From NCBI RefSeq assembly GCF_900111365.1, contig NZ_FOGZ01000004.1, positions 1-64,000 on the forward strand: a stretch of DNA of 64,000 nucleotides, in the 5' to 3' direction. The position numbers and the translations under genes were made by a program. The DNA is from Propionibacterium cyclohexanicum (GTDB lineage Bacteria > Actinomycetota > Actinomycetes > Propionibacteriales > Propionibacteriaceae). Each line of letters opens with the position of its first letter. Position 1 is the stretch's first letter. Of this stretch, positions 35,420-45,251 are shown in pieces. The notes beneath the pieces were generated by a model. The model searched no databases. It saw only the letters and a program-made list of their open reading frames with translations, and had not been told where the DNA came from.

Positions 35420-36558
35420 GACTGCCCACCCCAGCCCTCGTCAACGACCAGCGGCACACGCATCTCCTCATCGCTCAACGATCCGTGCTGGCCGATCAAC
35501 TCCAGCTCATGGGGTCTGGCAGTGGTCATCACCGCCCAATTTCCGCGCATCGCCACGAGCACATCGCCCAGCCTGCCGGCCGCGGACGCGCCGAGCACCG
35601 GTCCGAACCAGCCCGCCTCGGCGGCATCCCGGCGGGTGCACACCCACGCGCGGTCCCCCAGACACCGCGACCAGCGCGCGGCCACCGCATCCGCAGAGCC
35701 GGTGTAGAGCTGACGAAACCGGCCCTCCCCCGACAGCAGATCGACCCCGCTGCGCAGCTGCGGCTCGTCCTCGAAGAGGATCTGCGCACCAGCTGGCACG
35801 TCGATCATCCCGTGATCACCGGTGACGAGCAGGCAGACATCGCCGGGCAGGGCGCGGCGCAGCAGCTCCAGATCGTGGTCGATGCGCGCCAGGCAGGCGC
35901 GCCAGCGCGAGGAGTCGACCCCGAAGGCGTGCCCGGAGTGATCGAGATCGCCCTCGTAGACATAGGCGAGGGCTGGGCCAGGTGTGGCGACGGTACGGCA
36001 GATCTCCTCGATGCGCTGCTGGGTGCCGACATCGTCGACCGGGTGGTAGCTGCCTCCGCGCAGTCCGGCACGGGTGAGCCCGGAATCGGAGAACTTGGCA
36101 CGGGCAACGGTGCTCACCGCGACCCCGGCCTGCTCGAGACGCTGGAACCAGGTGGGGTGGGGCTGAAAGAGCTCGGGCTGGGGATCTCCGGATCCCCAGT
36201 GAAGGGCGTTGAGCACCCTTCCGCCCGGTGCAGTGCGGAAGGTGTACCCCACGATGCCATGCTGGCCCGGCGGCAGGCCGGTCCCCAGTGTGGTCAATGA
36301 CACCGCGGTCGTCGAGGGCACGGCGGCGCTGATCGGGCGCGCCTCGCCCAGCAGCTCGGGAAAGTACTCGAGGATCGACAGATGGCGGCGCAGCTGATGC
36401 CAGCCCAGGCCGTCGACGAGCAGCACGACGTAACCGCGGGCCTTCGGCAATCCCCAGGGGTCGTGCCCGCCGGCACCGAGCCTGCAGGCGACAGCGCCCA
36501 ACACCTCGGCGAGGGTGTTGTGCCCATAGTCGGGAGCGGCGGGCAGCGGTCCGCTCAT
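35416..36558 (-). CDS. Alkaline phosphatase superfamily nucleotide pyrophosphatase/phosphodiesterase
   Basis: 380 residues. Metal-site motifs of the NPP group: LLVDGLGWHQL (first Asp), the nucleophile in AVPSTTAVSLTTLGTGLPPGQHGIVGYT, DLDHSGHAFG and LLVTGDHGMIDVP. The substrate is unknown; related actinobacterial enzymes are only annotated. ATG 36558 overlaps the DUF5998 stop (ATGA), and the stop overlaps tdk. No signal peptide, so cytoplasmic. Confidence 0.88.
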   Translation of the reverse strand: MSGPLPAAPDYGHNTLAEVLGAVACRLGAGGHDPWGLPKARGYVVLLVDGLGWHQLRRHLSILEYFPELLGEARPISAAVPSTTAVSLTTLGTGLPPGQHGIVGYTFRTAPGGRVLNALHWGSGDPQPELFQPHPTWFQRLEQAGVAVSTVARAKFSDSGLTRAGLRGGSYHPVDDVGTQQRIEEICRTVATPGPALAYVYEGDLDHSGHAFGVDSSRWRACLARIDHDLELLRRALPGDVCLLVTGDHGMIDVPAGAQILFEDEPQLRSGVDLLSGEGRFRQLYTGSADAVAARWSRCLGDRAWVCTRRDAAEAGWFGPVLGASAAGRLGDVLVAMRGNWAVMTTARPHELELIGQHGSLSDEEMRVPLVVDEGWGGQS

Positions 36559-37151
36559 CGCTGCAATCGCCGGGCCGGCACCTCGCGCTGCAGGCGCGTG
36601 GCAAATCCCTCGAGCCGGGCGACCGAGGCGGGGTCGTCCGCAGTGGGACTCATCCGCATCGTGATGTCCTCGTTCACCTCGTCGGCATCGAAGCCGTGCT
36701 CGGCCTGGCATTCGGGATCGGAACAGTGTGCAGGGACGATCTCGAAATGACGCACCGCACCCCAGCCGATCGTCAGGACGATCTCCCTGATGATGCTCGC
36801 GTCGGTGCCGTATCTCTCCGGATTCGACACCGCCCGGCTCAGCGAGACGACTCCGATGAGATCCAGCGGCACCGATTCGGTGCTTGTCACAGCCATGTTC
36901 TGGCCCCGCTCGTCGGACTGCTCATCGGTGTGTACCACGAGCAGCCGGTTGGCAGTGAGCACGAGCACAGTGAGATGACGCAGGATTTCGTCGGTTGCCA
37001 CGACCGCCTCGTGCTGGACCACGAAATCGGCAACCTCCTCACCGGCGAGAGACTGCTCCACGGCATCGACGACCAGTTGCGGGAAGAAGCCGCAGTCGTT
37101 GATCCAGCGGACCAGGTCGTCGGGCAGGTTGCTCACGGGCGCGGTCGTCAC
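36555..37151 (-). CDS. DUF5998 family protein
   Basis: 198 residues, uncharacterised. Conserved-looking stretches are LVRWINDCGFFPQLVVDAVE, HEAVVATDEILRHLTVLVLT and AHCSDPECQAEHGFDADE; the Cys/His cluster could bind a metal. GTG 37151 is used since the ATG further up belongs to non-conserved frame. First gene of the DUF5998-phosphodiesterase-tdk run, divergent from the App1-like gene. Confidence 0.78.
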   Translation of the reverse strand: MTTAPVSNLPDDLVRWINDCGFFPQLVVDAVEQSLAGEEVADFVVQHEAVVATDEILRHLTVLVLTANRLLVVHTDEQSDERGQNMAVTSTESVPLDLIGVVSLSRAVSNPERYGTDASIIREIVLTIGWGAVRHFEIVPAHCSDPECQAEHGFDADEVNEDITMRMSPTADDPASVARLEGFATRLQREVPARRLQR

Positions 37152-37193
37152 GGGCCCATCTTGCCACCATCCGCCGGCACCCGGCCTTCCCGT

Positions 37194-37199
37194 TAGGGT
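37194..37199 (+). promoter_or_regulatory. -10 element TAGGGT, leaderless App1-like promoter
   Basis: TAGGGT with 7 bp (all G/C) before ATG 37207. The G-rich gap could alternatively act as a poor ribosome site. Confidence 0.45.
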
Positions 37200-37206
37200 G
37201 GGGGCC

Positions 37207-38271
37207 ATGAAGCATCGCCCCTTCATCGGCACGCGCGTCGAGGACTTTCTCACCCGCGTCATCGCACGGGCGCTGCGCCGGCGGGGATGGCATGAGGCCC
37301 TTGTTCCCTACACCGGCTACGGAACCGAGGATCACATCCGGGTCCTGGCCCGGATCGTGCTCAACCCGCCGCACGCCGAGCGAGCGCTGCCTGGCTACGC
37401 TGCGGCGTGGCTCAACCGCCGGGGGTGGCGCAACTTCGTCGGACTGCCGGTCCAGCACGGCCACGCCGTGCTGCGCCTGGCCGGCGAGACGCTGCACCTG
37501 CGCAGCGACCGGCAGGGCTATATCGATATGACCGTCAAGGCCCACCAGCTCAGCCCCGGATGGCACAAGGTGCGCCTGGAAGCCCCTGGCGCTCAGCCGG
37601 TGGATGCCCCGGTGCAGGTGGTCGCCAGCGACGAGAGCTTCGGCATCATCTCCGACATCGACGACACCATCATCTCCACCTCGCTCCCGCGCATCGTCCT
37701 GGCGGCGTGGAACAGCTTCGTCCAGATGGAGGGCAATCGGCAGGCGGTGCCTGGGATGGCGAGGATGTACCAGCATCTGCTCGCCGAGCACCCGGGCGCC
37801 CCCGTGGTCTATGTCTCGACCGGCGCCTGGACCTCGGTGCCGTTCCTGCGACGCTTCATGGCGCGCCACGGCTATCCCCGCGGGGCGATGCTGCTCACCG
37901 ATCTGGGCCCGACGAACACCGGCTGGTTCCGCTCCGGCCCGGACCACAAGCGCTACTCGATGGGCGAGCTTGCCCGAGACTTCCCCAATATCTCCTGGGT
38001 GCTGGTGGGCGACAACGGCCAACACGATCCGGTCCTGTATCGCGAGTTCGCCGATCTGCACCCCGGCAGGGTGCGCGCCATCGCCATCCGCACCCTCACC
38101 GCAGCCGAGCAGATGCTTGCGCACGGCACCGTCACCGTCCTCGTGGACAGCGCCCATCTGGAATGGACGCCCTCGCAGGCTCCGCTGGTCACAGGTGCCG
38201 ATGGCGATGAGCTGTGGCCGGCGTTGCGCGAGGTGCTCGAACCGGCCCGGCGGGCCGGCGAGAAGGACTGA
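37207..38271 (+). CDS. App1-like phosphatase domain protein (DUF2183)
   Basis: 354 residues. HAD-type catalytic motif SDIDDTI (nucleophile Asp150, Asp152), later STGAWTSVPFLRRFM, and LVGDNGQHDPVLY matching the third/fourth HAD motifs. The family is named after yeast App1, a phosphatidate phosphatase; bacterial members are uncharacterised, so a lipid substrate is only possible. N-terminal beta-rich part (to about 140). ATG 37207. Confidence 0.86.
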   Translation: MKHRPFIGTRVEDFLTRVIARALRRRGWHEALVPYTGYGTEDHIRVLARIVLNPPHAERALPGYAAAWLNRRGWRNFVGLPVQHGHAVLRLAGETLHLRSDRQGYIDMTVKAHQLSPGWHKVRLEAPGAQPVDAPVQVVASDESFGIISDIDDTIISTSLPRIVLAAWNSFVQMEGNRQAVPGMARMYQHLLAEHPGAPVVYVSTGAWTSVPFLRRFMARHGYPRGAMLLTDLGPTNTGWFRSGPDHKRYSMGELARDFPNISWVLVGDNGQHDPVLYREFADLHPGRVRAIAIRTLTAAEQMLAHGTVTVLVDSAHLEWTPSQAPLVTGADGDELWPALREVLEPARRAGEKD

Positions 38272-38368
38272 GCCCCGCCACCGCTCACCAGCTCATCGAG
38301 GGGCGCAGCGTGTCGGCGCGCTGGAATAGCATTCGTCCCAGTCATCCACCCGGTTCAGGAGGTCAGCC

Positions 38369-39379
38369 GTGCCACGATCGATCGTTGTCCGCGCTGCGGG
38401 CGAGCACAGCGCGCCCGGTGCGCCTGTCAATACCGCAGGCATCGAGGACTTCCCTGCCAGCGATCTCGGCGAGGGGCCGGTCACCGTCGAGGTGAACTAT
38501 TCGAGCATCAATTACAAGGACGCGCTCGTCCTCACCGGACGTCCCGGGGTGGTGCGCACCACCCCGCTGATCGCCGGTATCGATCTGGTCGGGACCGTCG
38601 TGGAATCCTCGTCGCCACGCTGGCATCGAGGCCAGCAGGTGCTCGCCAACGGCGCAGGCATGTCGGAGACCCGCCATGGAGGCCTGGGCGCGCTGGCCCG
38701 GCCGCCGGCCGAGGCACTCGTCGCCTTGCCCGGGGAGCTCACCGCCCGTCAGGCCGCCGCGCTGGGAACAGCCGGATACACCGCTGCACTGAGCGTGCTG
38801 CGCATCGCCCAGGCGGGCGTCGAATCCTCGCGCGACGAGCCCATCCTCGTGACCGGCGCCACCGGCGGTGTCGGCTCGGTGGCGGTCATGCTGTTGTCCG
38901 CCCTGGGCCACCACGTCGCGGCGCTCACCGGGCGGGTGGACGAGTTCAGTGACTATCTCATCGGGCTGGGCGCAGCCCAGATCGTCGACCGCCAGGAACT
39001 GGGCACACTTGGGCGTCCCCTTCAAAAGCAGCGCTGGGCCGGTGTGGTGGACACGGTGGGAGGGACCGTGCTCGCCAATGCCCTCGCGCAGACCCGCTAC
39101 CAGGGCACCGTCACTGCCTGCGGGCTGGCGGCCTCCACCGATCTGCCCGCCACCGTGATGCCCTTCATCCTGCGCGCGGTCACCCTTGCCGGCATCGATT
39201 CGGTGCAGGCCCCCTACGCGGCGCGGCAGGCTGCCTGGGCGCTGCTTGCCGAGAGGGTCGACGTGGGGGCCCTCGAAGCGCTGACCCGAACCGTTGCGCT
39301 CGGCGAGGCCGTCGAGGCGAGCGCGCAGTTGCTCGGGGGGCAGTCCCACGGACGCATCGTCGTTGACGTGAGCGCCTGA
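38369..39379 (+). CDS. acuI: AcuI/YhdH-type acrylyl-CoA reductase (zinc-less MDR)
   Basis: 336 residues, medium-chain reductase without zinc ligands. N-terminal domain with VNYSSINYKDALVLTG, characteristic of YhdH/AcuI (NADPH-dependent acryloyl-CoA reductase). Dinucleotide motif VTGATGGVGSVAVMLL. In a propionate producer acryloyl-CoA reduction would be metabolically sensible, but that link is inference. GTG 38369 follows AGGAGG at 5-6 nt; -10-like TAGCAT lies at about 38328. Confidence 0.85.
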   Translation: MPRSIVVRAAGEHSAPGAPVNTAGIEDFPASDLGEGPVTVEVNYSSINYKDALVLTGRPGVVRTTPLIAGIDLVGTVVESSSPRWHRGQQVLANGAGMSETRHGGLGALARPPAEALVALPGELTARQAAALGTAGYTAALSVLRIAQAGVESSRDEPILVTGATGGVGSVAVMLLSALGHHVAALTGRVDEFSDYLIGLGAAQIVDRQELGTLGRPLQKQRWAGVVDTVGGTVLANALAQTRYQGTVTACGLAASTDLPATVMPFILRAVTLAGIDSVQAPYAARQAAWALLAERVDVGALEALTRTVALGEAVEASAQLLGGQSHGRIVVDVSA

Positions 39380-39462
39380 ACCCACGGCGATGCCGGCCGG
39401 GTCCGCGCCGCCGGGAGACTGGCCGGGCCCAGAACTGAACACAACAAGGAGCTTCACCGCAT

Positions 39463-41916
39463 ATGGCAGCCAGCAAGACAGCCGAGCCCGAGGACGACTT
39501 CGAGGAACGCATCATCGACGTCGACGTCACCCAGGAGATGGAGAACTCCTATCTGGAGTACGCCTACTCGGTCATCTACTCCCGCGCCCTCCCGGACGCC
39601 CGCGACGGCCTCAAGCCGGTGCAGCGACGCATCCTGTACGGCATGCACGAGCAGCACCTGCTGCCCGACCATGCCTTCGTCAAGTGCGCCCGCGTGGTCG
39701 GTGAGGTGATGGGCAAGCTCCATCCGCACGGCGACTCGGCGATCTACGACGCCTTGGTGCGGATGGGCCAGGACTGGTCGATGCGCCTGCAGCTCGTCGA
39801 CGGGCACGGCAACTTCGGCTCGCTCGATGCCGGGCCGGCCGCGATGCGCTACACAGAATGCCGCCTCAACCCGGCCGCTCTGCCGATGCTCGAGGGCCTC
39901 GACGAGGACACCGTCGACTTCCGCCCCAACTACGACGGCAAGGGACTCGAGCCCTCGGTTCTGCCGGCCGCGTTCCCCAATCTGCTGGTCAACGGCGCCA
40001 CCGGCATCGCGGTCGGGATGGCCACGAACATCCCCTCCCACAATCTCGCCGAGGTCGTCCAAGCGCTCGTACACCTGCTCGCCCACCCCGATGCCGAACT
40101 CGACACCCTCATGTCCTTCATCCCCGGGCCCGATCTGCCGACCGGCGGGAAGATCATCGGTCTGGCGGGGATCCGCGACGCCTATGCCACCGGGCGCGGC
40201 ATCTTCAAGATCCGGGCCAGCACCCGCATCGAGCAGGTCAGCCCACGTCGACGCGGCATCGTGGTCACCGAACTGCCCTTCGGGGTGGGCCCCGAGAAGG
40301 TGATGGAGCAGATCAAGCACCTGGTGCAGGCGAAGAAGATCTCCGGCATCGCCGACATCAAGGACCTCACCGACCTAGCGAACGGGCTGCGGCTGGTCAT
40401 CGAAGTGAAGAACGGCATCAACCCCGAGGCGCTGCTCGACCAGCTCTTCCGCCATACCAAGCTCGAGGACTCGTTCGGCATCAATGCGGTGGCCCTCGTG
40501 GATGGGCAGCCGCGCACCATGGGCCTCAAACAGATGCTGCAGGTCTATCTCGACCACCGCCTCGAGGTATGCCTGCGGCGGGCGCAGTTCCAGCTGCGCA
40601 AGGCACAGGACCGGCTGCATATCGTCCAGGGCCTGCTCCTGGCTATGGTCGGCATCGACGATGTCATCGCCATCATCCGCTCCAGCGACGACGTGCCCAC
40701 CGCCCGCACGCGGCTCATGGAGGCCTTCGAGCTGGACGAGGTGCAGGCGAATTACATCCTCGACCTCCAGCTGCGCCGCCTCACGAGGCTCTCGCGCCTC
40801 GAGCTGGAGGCCGAGCGCGATGATCTGCAGCGTCGCATCGCCGAGCTGTCAGGCCTCATCGCAGACCCCCAGAAGCTGCGGGCCCAGGTGCGCGACGAGT
40901 TGCGGGCGATCTCGAAGAAGTTCGGCACCGCCCGGCGCACCGTGCTGCTCGAGGCCACCCGGGTGCCACCGGCCGGCGCGACGCCTCTGGAAGTGCCCGA
41001 TGACCCGTGCTGGGTGATGCTCAGCTCAACCGGCCTCATGGCACGAATGAACCGCGCCGAGGACCGCCCTGGCCTACCCGATGCCGGACCACGCTCAGCT
41101 CACGACGTCATCGTGTCGGCGGTCGCCACGAGCGCCCACTCCGACTTCGGCGTCATCACCAACCATGGCCGGCTGCTGCGCGCCCACGCCATCGATCTGC
41201 CGGAGGTGGTCAGCACGGCGAACGCGCCGAGCCTGCGAGGTGGCTCGCGTGCCCGCGAGCTGCTCGCGCTCGGCAAGAACGAGCACGTCATCGCGCTGTG
41301 CTCCCTCGACCCGAACTCCGCCGGGCTCGCGCTGGGGACGCGTCGCGGCATCGTCAAGCGAGTGGTCCCGGAGGTGCTCACCAAGGACGCCTGGGAGGTC
41401 ATCTCGCTCGCCGCCGGCGACGAATTGGTGGGCGCCGCCGAGCTGGTCGACGAATGCGACGAGCTGGTGTTCGTCAGCTCGGACGCACAGCTGCTGCACT
41501 TCCCGGCGTCACTCGTGCGCCCGCAGGGCCGCGGTGGTCACGGGGTGGCCGGCATCCGGCTGGCCGATGGCGCCTCGGCCATCTGGTTCGGCGTCAGCCC
41601 GAGCACCGACGCCGTCGTCGTCACCGCAGCGGGCTCGTCCACGGCGCTGCCCGGCACCGAGGCGGGCACCGTCAAGGTGACGAGCCTGGATCAGTACCCG
41701 GCGAAGGGCCGGGCCACCGGCGGAGTGCGCTGTCACCGGTTCCTCCGCGGCGAGGACGCCCTGACCTTGGCCTGGGTGGGCCCGCAACCGGCGGTGGCGG
41801 CGAGCTCGAGCGGAATCCCCGTCCAGATACCACCGGCAACCGGCCGGCGCGACGGCTCGGGCACCCCCCTGGCCCAGGCACTTGCCGCCGTCAGCTCGCG
41901 GGTGATGCCGCACTGA
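39463..41916 (+). CDS. parC: DNA topoisomerase IV subunit A (ParC)
   Basis: 817 residues. Catalytic tyrosine Tyr130 in AMRYTECRL, quinolone-pocket region [15 protein letters not shown], and GyrA/ParC-type core to about 500. The C-terminal beta-pinwheel lacks a clear GyrA box, and the partner ParE is encoded 3.3 kb away in convergent orientation. Hence topoisomerase IV rather than gyrase. The very C-terminus is Ser/Gly/Pro-rich. ATG 39463 has AGGAG 11 nt upstream. Followed directly by a 33-bp repeat array. Confidence 0.9.
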   Translation: MAASKTAEPEDDFEERIIDVDVTQEMENSYLEYAYSVIYSRALPDARDGLKPVQRRILYGMHEQHLLPDHAFVKCARVVGEVMGKLHPHGDSAIYDALVRMGQDWSMRLQLVDGHGNFGSLDAGPAAMRYTECRLNPAALPMLEGLDEDTVDFRPNYDGKGLEPSVLPAAFPNLLVNGATGIAVGMATNIPSHNLAEVVQALVHLLAHPDAELDTLMSFIPGPDLPTGGKIIGLAGIRDAYATGRGIFKIRASTRIEQVSPRRRGIVVTELPFGVGPEKVMEQIKHLVQAKKISGIADIKDLTDLANGLRLVIEVKNGINPEALLDQLFRHTKLEDSFGINAVALVDGQPRTMGLKQMLQVYLDHRLEVCLRRAQFQLRKAQDRLHIVQGLLLAMVGIDDVIAIIRSSDDVPTARTRLMEAFELDEVQANYILDLQLRRLTRLSRLELEAERDDLQRRIAELSGLIADPQKLRAQVRDELRAISKKFGTARRTVLLEATRVPPAGATPLEVPDDPCWVMLSSTGLMARMNRAEDRPGLPDAGPRSAHDVIVSAVATSAHSDFGVITNHGRLLRAHAIDLPEVVSTANAPSLRGGSRARELLALGKNEHVIALCSLDPNSAGLALGTRRGIVKRVVPEVLTKDAWEVISLAAGDELVGAAELVDECDELVFVSSDAQLLHFPASLVRPQGRGGHGVAGIRLADGASAIWFGVSPSTDAVVVTAAGSSTALPGTEAGTVKVTSLDQYPAKGRATGGVRCHRFLRGEDALTLAWVGPQPAVAASSSGIPVQIPPATGRRDGSGTPLAQALAAVSSRVMPH

Positions 41917-41920
41917 GCAC

Positions 41921-42151
41921 CACCCCCACACGGCTCCACCCCTTACGGGGCTCCACCCCCACACGGCTCCACCCCTTACGGGGCTCCACCCCCACACGGC
42001 TCCACCCCTTACGGGGCTCCACCCCCACACGGCTCCACCCCTGACGGGGCTCCACCCCCACACGGCTCCGCCCCTGACGGGGCTCCACCCCCACACGGCT
42101 CCGCCCCTGACGGGGCTCCACCCCCACACGGCTCCGCCCCTGACGGGGCTC
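41921..42151. repeat. 33-bp tandem repeat array, 7 units
   Basis: Seven contiguous 33-bp units from 41921 (each beginning CACCCCCACACGGCTCC) fill the parC-panE gap, starting 4 bp after the parC stop. Units 1-3 have ACCCCTTACGG, unit 4 ACCCCTGACGG, units 5-7 GCCCCTGACGG, a stepwise drift that records how the array grew. Each carries a CCCC...GGGG stem. Open in several frames as an 11-residue peptide repeat but without a gene context. Confidence 0.95.
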
Positions 42152-42170
42152 CGCGTGGGAAGCTGGAGGC

Positions 42171-43106
42171 ATGAGAATCGCCATCATCGGCGCCGGTGCC
42201 ATTGGCGGCTTCTTCGGCGCCAAGCTGGTCGCTTGCGGCCAGGACGTCCATTTCGTGGCCCGGGGTCGTACCCTCGACGTGCTTCGCTCGCAGGGTCTCA
42301 CGCTCGTCAGCGGGGCACGCCGGCAGGTGATCCCTGTACACGCCGCCGAGGACAGCTCCGACATCGGTCCAGTCGACATCGTGCTGTGCTGCGTGAAGGC
42401 CACCCAGGTCATCGACGCCCTGGAGCCAGCCGGCGCCCTCATCGGCTCGGGGACCGGTGTCGTCACCACGCAGAACGGCGTCGACGGCCCGCGGCTCACC
42501 GCGAGTGTCGTCGGGCGCGAGCACACCCTGCCCGGGGTGGTGAAAGTCTTCGCTCAGGCCCTCGAGCCAGGACTGGTCAGCCATGTCGGCGGCCCCGGCT
42601 CTCTGGAGGTCGGCGAATGGCACAACGAGCCCACCGCGCGGATCGCCGCACTGCGCGCAGCGCTCATCGCAGCGCAGATCCCCTCGCCCGCCCCGCGCGA
42701 CGTATGGGAGTTGCTGTGGGAGAAGTCGATGATCGTCGTCCCGGCCGGCGGACTCGGTGCCCTCTCGGGCGTGCCGATCGGTGAGCTGCTCAGCCGTCCG
42801 GGTCTGCGGCGGGTGCTGGTCTCCGCGATCCGCGAGATCCGCGAGATCGCTGCGGCGCGCGGCGTGTCGATGGCCGATGAGGTCGTCGAGCGCACAATGG
42901 CCTTCATCGAGTCCGAGCCACCTGCCGCCACGACCTCGCTGCAGCGCGATCTCATGGCCGGCCGGCCCAGCGAACTGGACCCGCAGCTGGGGGCGGTGGT
43001 GCGATATGGCCGTGACGCCGGCGTGCCCACTCCCCTGCACGAGCTCATGTACGAGGTGCTGAAGCTGGGCCGGGGCCGGCAGGGCCCCGTAGGGCTTGCC
43101 GGGTGA
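42171..43106 (+). CDS. panE: 2-dehydropantoate 2-reductase
   Basis: 311 residues. NADPH-binding IIGAGAIGGFFGAKL at the N-terminus and the catalytic lysine in LLWEKSMIVVP (Lys185). Reduces ketopantoate for pantothenate and CoA synthesis. No other pantothenate gene is near. ATG 42171 lies 20 bp after the repeat array; a GGGAAGC sits about 10 nt upstream. ApbA/PanE relatives with other 2-oxoacids exist, so substrate is by family. Confidence 0.88.
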   Translation: MRIAIIGAGAIGGFFGAKLVACGQDVHFVARGRTLDVLRSQGLTLVSGARRQVIPVHAAEDSSDIGPVDIVLCCVKATQVIDALEPAGALIGSGTGVVTTQNGVDGPRLTASVVGREHTLPGVVKVFAQALEPGLVSHVGGPGSLEVGEWHNEPTARIAALRAALIAAQIPSPAPRDVWELLWEKSMIVVPAGGLGALSGVPIGELLSRPGLRRVLVSAIREIREIAAARGVSMADEVVERTMAFIESEPPAATTSLQRDLMAGRPSELDPQLGAVVRYGRDAGVPTPLHELMYEVLKLGRGRQGPVGLAG

Positions 43107-43232
43107 ACACAATCCGGCCAGGCATCAGCGCCCTTCACTACCCGATCGCGCGCCAGACATGCGCAGGGACAACACGCTTCGGCCCTCAGCGATCGGTGCC
43201 CTGTGCCAGGCCCGGATCCAGCCTCGCATCGC

Positions 43233-43238
43233 TAGCCT
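43233..43238 (+). promoter_or_regulatory. -10 element TAGCCT, leaderless carbonic anhydrase promoter
   Basis: TAGCCT lies 7 bp before GTG 43246; no Shine-Dalgarno is present. Confidence 0.5.
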
Positions 43239-43245
43239 GTGGGCC

Positions 43246-43740
43246 GTGCCCGATTTCGATGATCTCCTCGCCGCCAACGCCGGCTATGCCCGTGACTTCG
43301 CTCTCAAGGGTGCAGCGCCCTACGCCGTGCGGGGGGTGGCGATCCTCACCTGTATGGACGCCCGGCTGGAGCCGCTGGCGATGTTCGGGCTCTCGACCGG
43401 CGACGCCAAGGTGCTGCGCAATCCCGGCGGGCATCTGGATGAGGGTGCACTCAACGGCCTCATTCTCGCCGTTCAGCTGCTGCGGGTGAACCGGATCTGC
43501 GTCGTGGAGCACACCCGCTGCGCCATGGCCGGTGGCGACGATCAGGCGGTGTTCGCGAAAATCGCCGCCGCGACAGGCGATGACGCCTCGTGGTGCACCT
43601 TCGGAGCCGATCCCGATCAGCCTGCGCGGGTCAGCGCAGACGTCGCCAAGCTGCGCGCCCACCCGCTCGTCGGCCCGCGGGCCACCATCGGCGGCTTTCT
43701 CTACGACGTCGACGACGGGCGGCTCAGCCAGCTGGCGTGA
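43246..43740 (+). CDS. Beta-class carbonic anhydrase
   Basis: 164 residues. Zinc ligands Cys36 (LTCMDAR), His89 and Cys92 (EHTRCAM), and the Asp38-Arg40 dyad. A compact type like M. tuberculosis Rv1284. Interconverts CO2 and bicarbonate, useful for carboxylation reactions in propionic fermentation. Start GTG 43246 is set by the -10 box; the open frame to 43096 upstream overlaps panE and is unrelated. Ends 16 bp from the MFS gene on the other strand. Confidence 0.9.
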   Translation: MPDFDDLLAANAGYARDFALKGAAPYAVRGVAILTCMDARLEPLAMFGLSTGDAKVLRNPGGHLDEGALNGLILAVQLLRVNRICVVEHTRCAMAGGDDQAVFAKIAAATGDDASWCTFGADPDQPARVSADVAKLRAHPLVGPRATIGGFLYDVDDGRLSQLA

Positions 43741-43756
43741 GCAGACCGACAGGCAC

Positions 43757-45112
43757 TTACCCGGCAGCCGGCCGCCCGGCCTCGTGCCGACCCACTGGGA
43801 TGAGCGCGATGAGCCCGGCGAGAAGCACGATGGCGATGCCGATGATTCCGAAGTACTGCGCGTTGGAGGTACCGGTCACCGCCATCCCGATGGTGACGAA
43901 CAATCCGAACAGCGCGGGCGACAGCGGCGAGGCGACCCGCCCGGTGGTGGCGTACAGGCCGAAGACCTCACCGCTCATGCCGGCCGGGATGAGCCGTGCC
44001 AGATAGCTGCGCGAGGCCGCCTGGGCCGGCCCCACGAACAGGCACAGGATGAGGCCCAGCACCCAGAACATCGCCTGGCCCCGGTCATGGAGGAAGAAGA
44101 CCGCCATGGCCAGCACGATGAGCGCCACCAAGGAGATGACGATCACCGGCTTGGGACCGATCCGGTCGTCCAGCCTGCCCATGAGGATCGTTGCCACCCC
44201 GGCGACGATGTTGGCGGCGGCGCCGAAGATGAGCACCTGCGAGGCGCTGAACCCGAAGGTGTTCTGCGCCATCGCGCCACCGTAGATGAAGATGCCGTTG
44301 AGACCGTCGCGGAACAACGCCGAGGCCAGCAGGAACCACACGATGGTGCGATGGGTGCGCCACAGGCCGGCGATGCTGGCGAAGAGCCGGCGGTAGGAGC
44401 CGACGATGCCCAGGCGGGGCACCGGCTCGCGAGGGGGCTGGTCGCGCAGAGTGCGGAAGATCGGGGCCGTGAACACCACGATCCATACCGCGCAGAACAG
44501 CATGGACACCCGGATGTCCATGCTGTTGGTGCCGCTCACGCCGAACAGGCCCACCTCGGGGGCGATGAAGGCGAAGTAGATCGCGAGCAGCGCGACGATC
44601 CCCCCGAGATATCCCATTCCCCAGCCGAAGCCGGAGATCCGCCCGACATTGCCGGGCGTAGCGACCTGGTCAATCGCGGCGTTGTAGCTCGCCGACGCGA
44701 TCTCGGACAGGATCGTGCCCGCTGCGACGAGCAGGAATCCCGGCCACAGCCAGGCCGGGGAGGGGGCCACCACGACAAGGCTGGCGGTGATGATCGCGAG
44801 CCCCCACGTGAGCCATCTCAGGGTGCGCATCGTGTGGCCGCTACGGTCGGCGCCTTGGCCGGAGAGCGGGGCGGTGAGCGCGATGATGACGCTGGCGCTC
44901 GTCAGGCAGACCGACTGCACCAGGGCCGTGTGGTTGGCGGTGCCGAAATGGCTGCTCACCAGATAGACACTGAAGACAAAGGTGGTGACGACGCTGGCCC
45001 ACGGCTGGGTGCCCCAGTCCCACAGCGCCCAGGCGGTGATCTTCTTCCTCGTCGCCGGGCCGGCGGCCCCAAGGGCCGACGCTGGCGCGGCAGCATCGAT
45101 CTGAGAACTCAC
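43757..45112 (-). CDS. MFS transporter, UMF1 (Atg22-like) family
   Basis: 451 residues, about 12 hydrophobic helices. Starts ITAWALWDWGTQPWASVVTT, the UMF1 hallmark; later SASYNAAIDQVATPGNVGRISGFGWGMGYLGG. Yeast Atg22 exports amino acids from the vacuole; bacterial substrates are unknown. GTG 45112 has TACGGT 6 bp upstream and no separate ribosome site, fitting a leaderless start. Lies between carbonic anhydrase and parE. Confidence 0.85.
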   Translation of the reverse strand: MSSQIDAAAPASALGAAGPATRKKITAWALWDWGTQPWASVVTTFVFSVYLVSSHFGTANHTALVQSVCLTSASVIIALTAPLSGQGADRSGHTMRTLRWLTWGLAIITASLVVVAPSPAWLWPGFLLVAAGTILSEIASASYNAAIDQVATPGNVGRISGFGWGMGYLGGIVALLAIYFAFIAPEVGLFGVSGTNSMDIRVSMLFCAVWIVVFTAPIFRTLRDQPPREPVPRLGIVGSYRRLFASIAGLWRTHRTIVWFLLASALFRDGLNGIFIYGGAMAQNTFGFSASQVLIFGAAANIVAGVATILMGRLDDRIGPKPVIVISLVALIVLAMAVFFLHDRGQAMFWVLGLILCLFVGPAQAASRSYLARLIPAGMSGEVFGLYATTGRVASPLSPALFGLFVTIGMAVTGTSNAQYFGIIGIAIVLLAGLIALIPVGRHEAGRPAAG

Positions 45113-45118
45113 CTCCTC

Positions 45119-45124
45119 ACCGTA
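45119..45124 (-). promoter_or_regulatory. -10 element TACGGT, leaderless UMF1 promoter
   Basis: TACGGT with 6 bp (GAGGAG) before GTG 45112. The GGAG is too close to the start to work as a ribosome site. Confidence 0.42.
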
Positions 45125-45171
45125 GAGCGCTCAGGTGAACGGTGAGCGACATCGTGTCGACCCCTGTCCCC

Positions 45172-45225
45172 CTGCTTCTCCCGGTGCGTGCCCGCCGGCT
45201 GCTTCTCCCGGTGCGTGCCCGCCGG
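45172..45225. repeat. 27-bp direct duplication 3' of parE
   Basis: Two identical 27-bp copies in tandem (45172-45198, 45199-45225; each begins CTGCTTCTCCCGGTGCGTG) in the 139-bp gap between parE and the UMF1 gene. Confidence 0.85.
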
Positions 45226-45251
45226 CCCGGCGGAAAGGAGCTGAACGGGAC

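Noticed and set aside
43532-45145. 537-codon plus-strand frame beyond the carbonic anhydrase
   Set aside because: Out of frame with the anhydrase and antisense to the UMF1 transporter.
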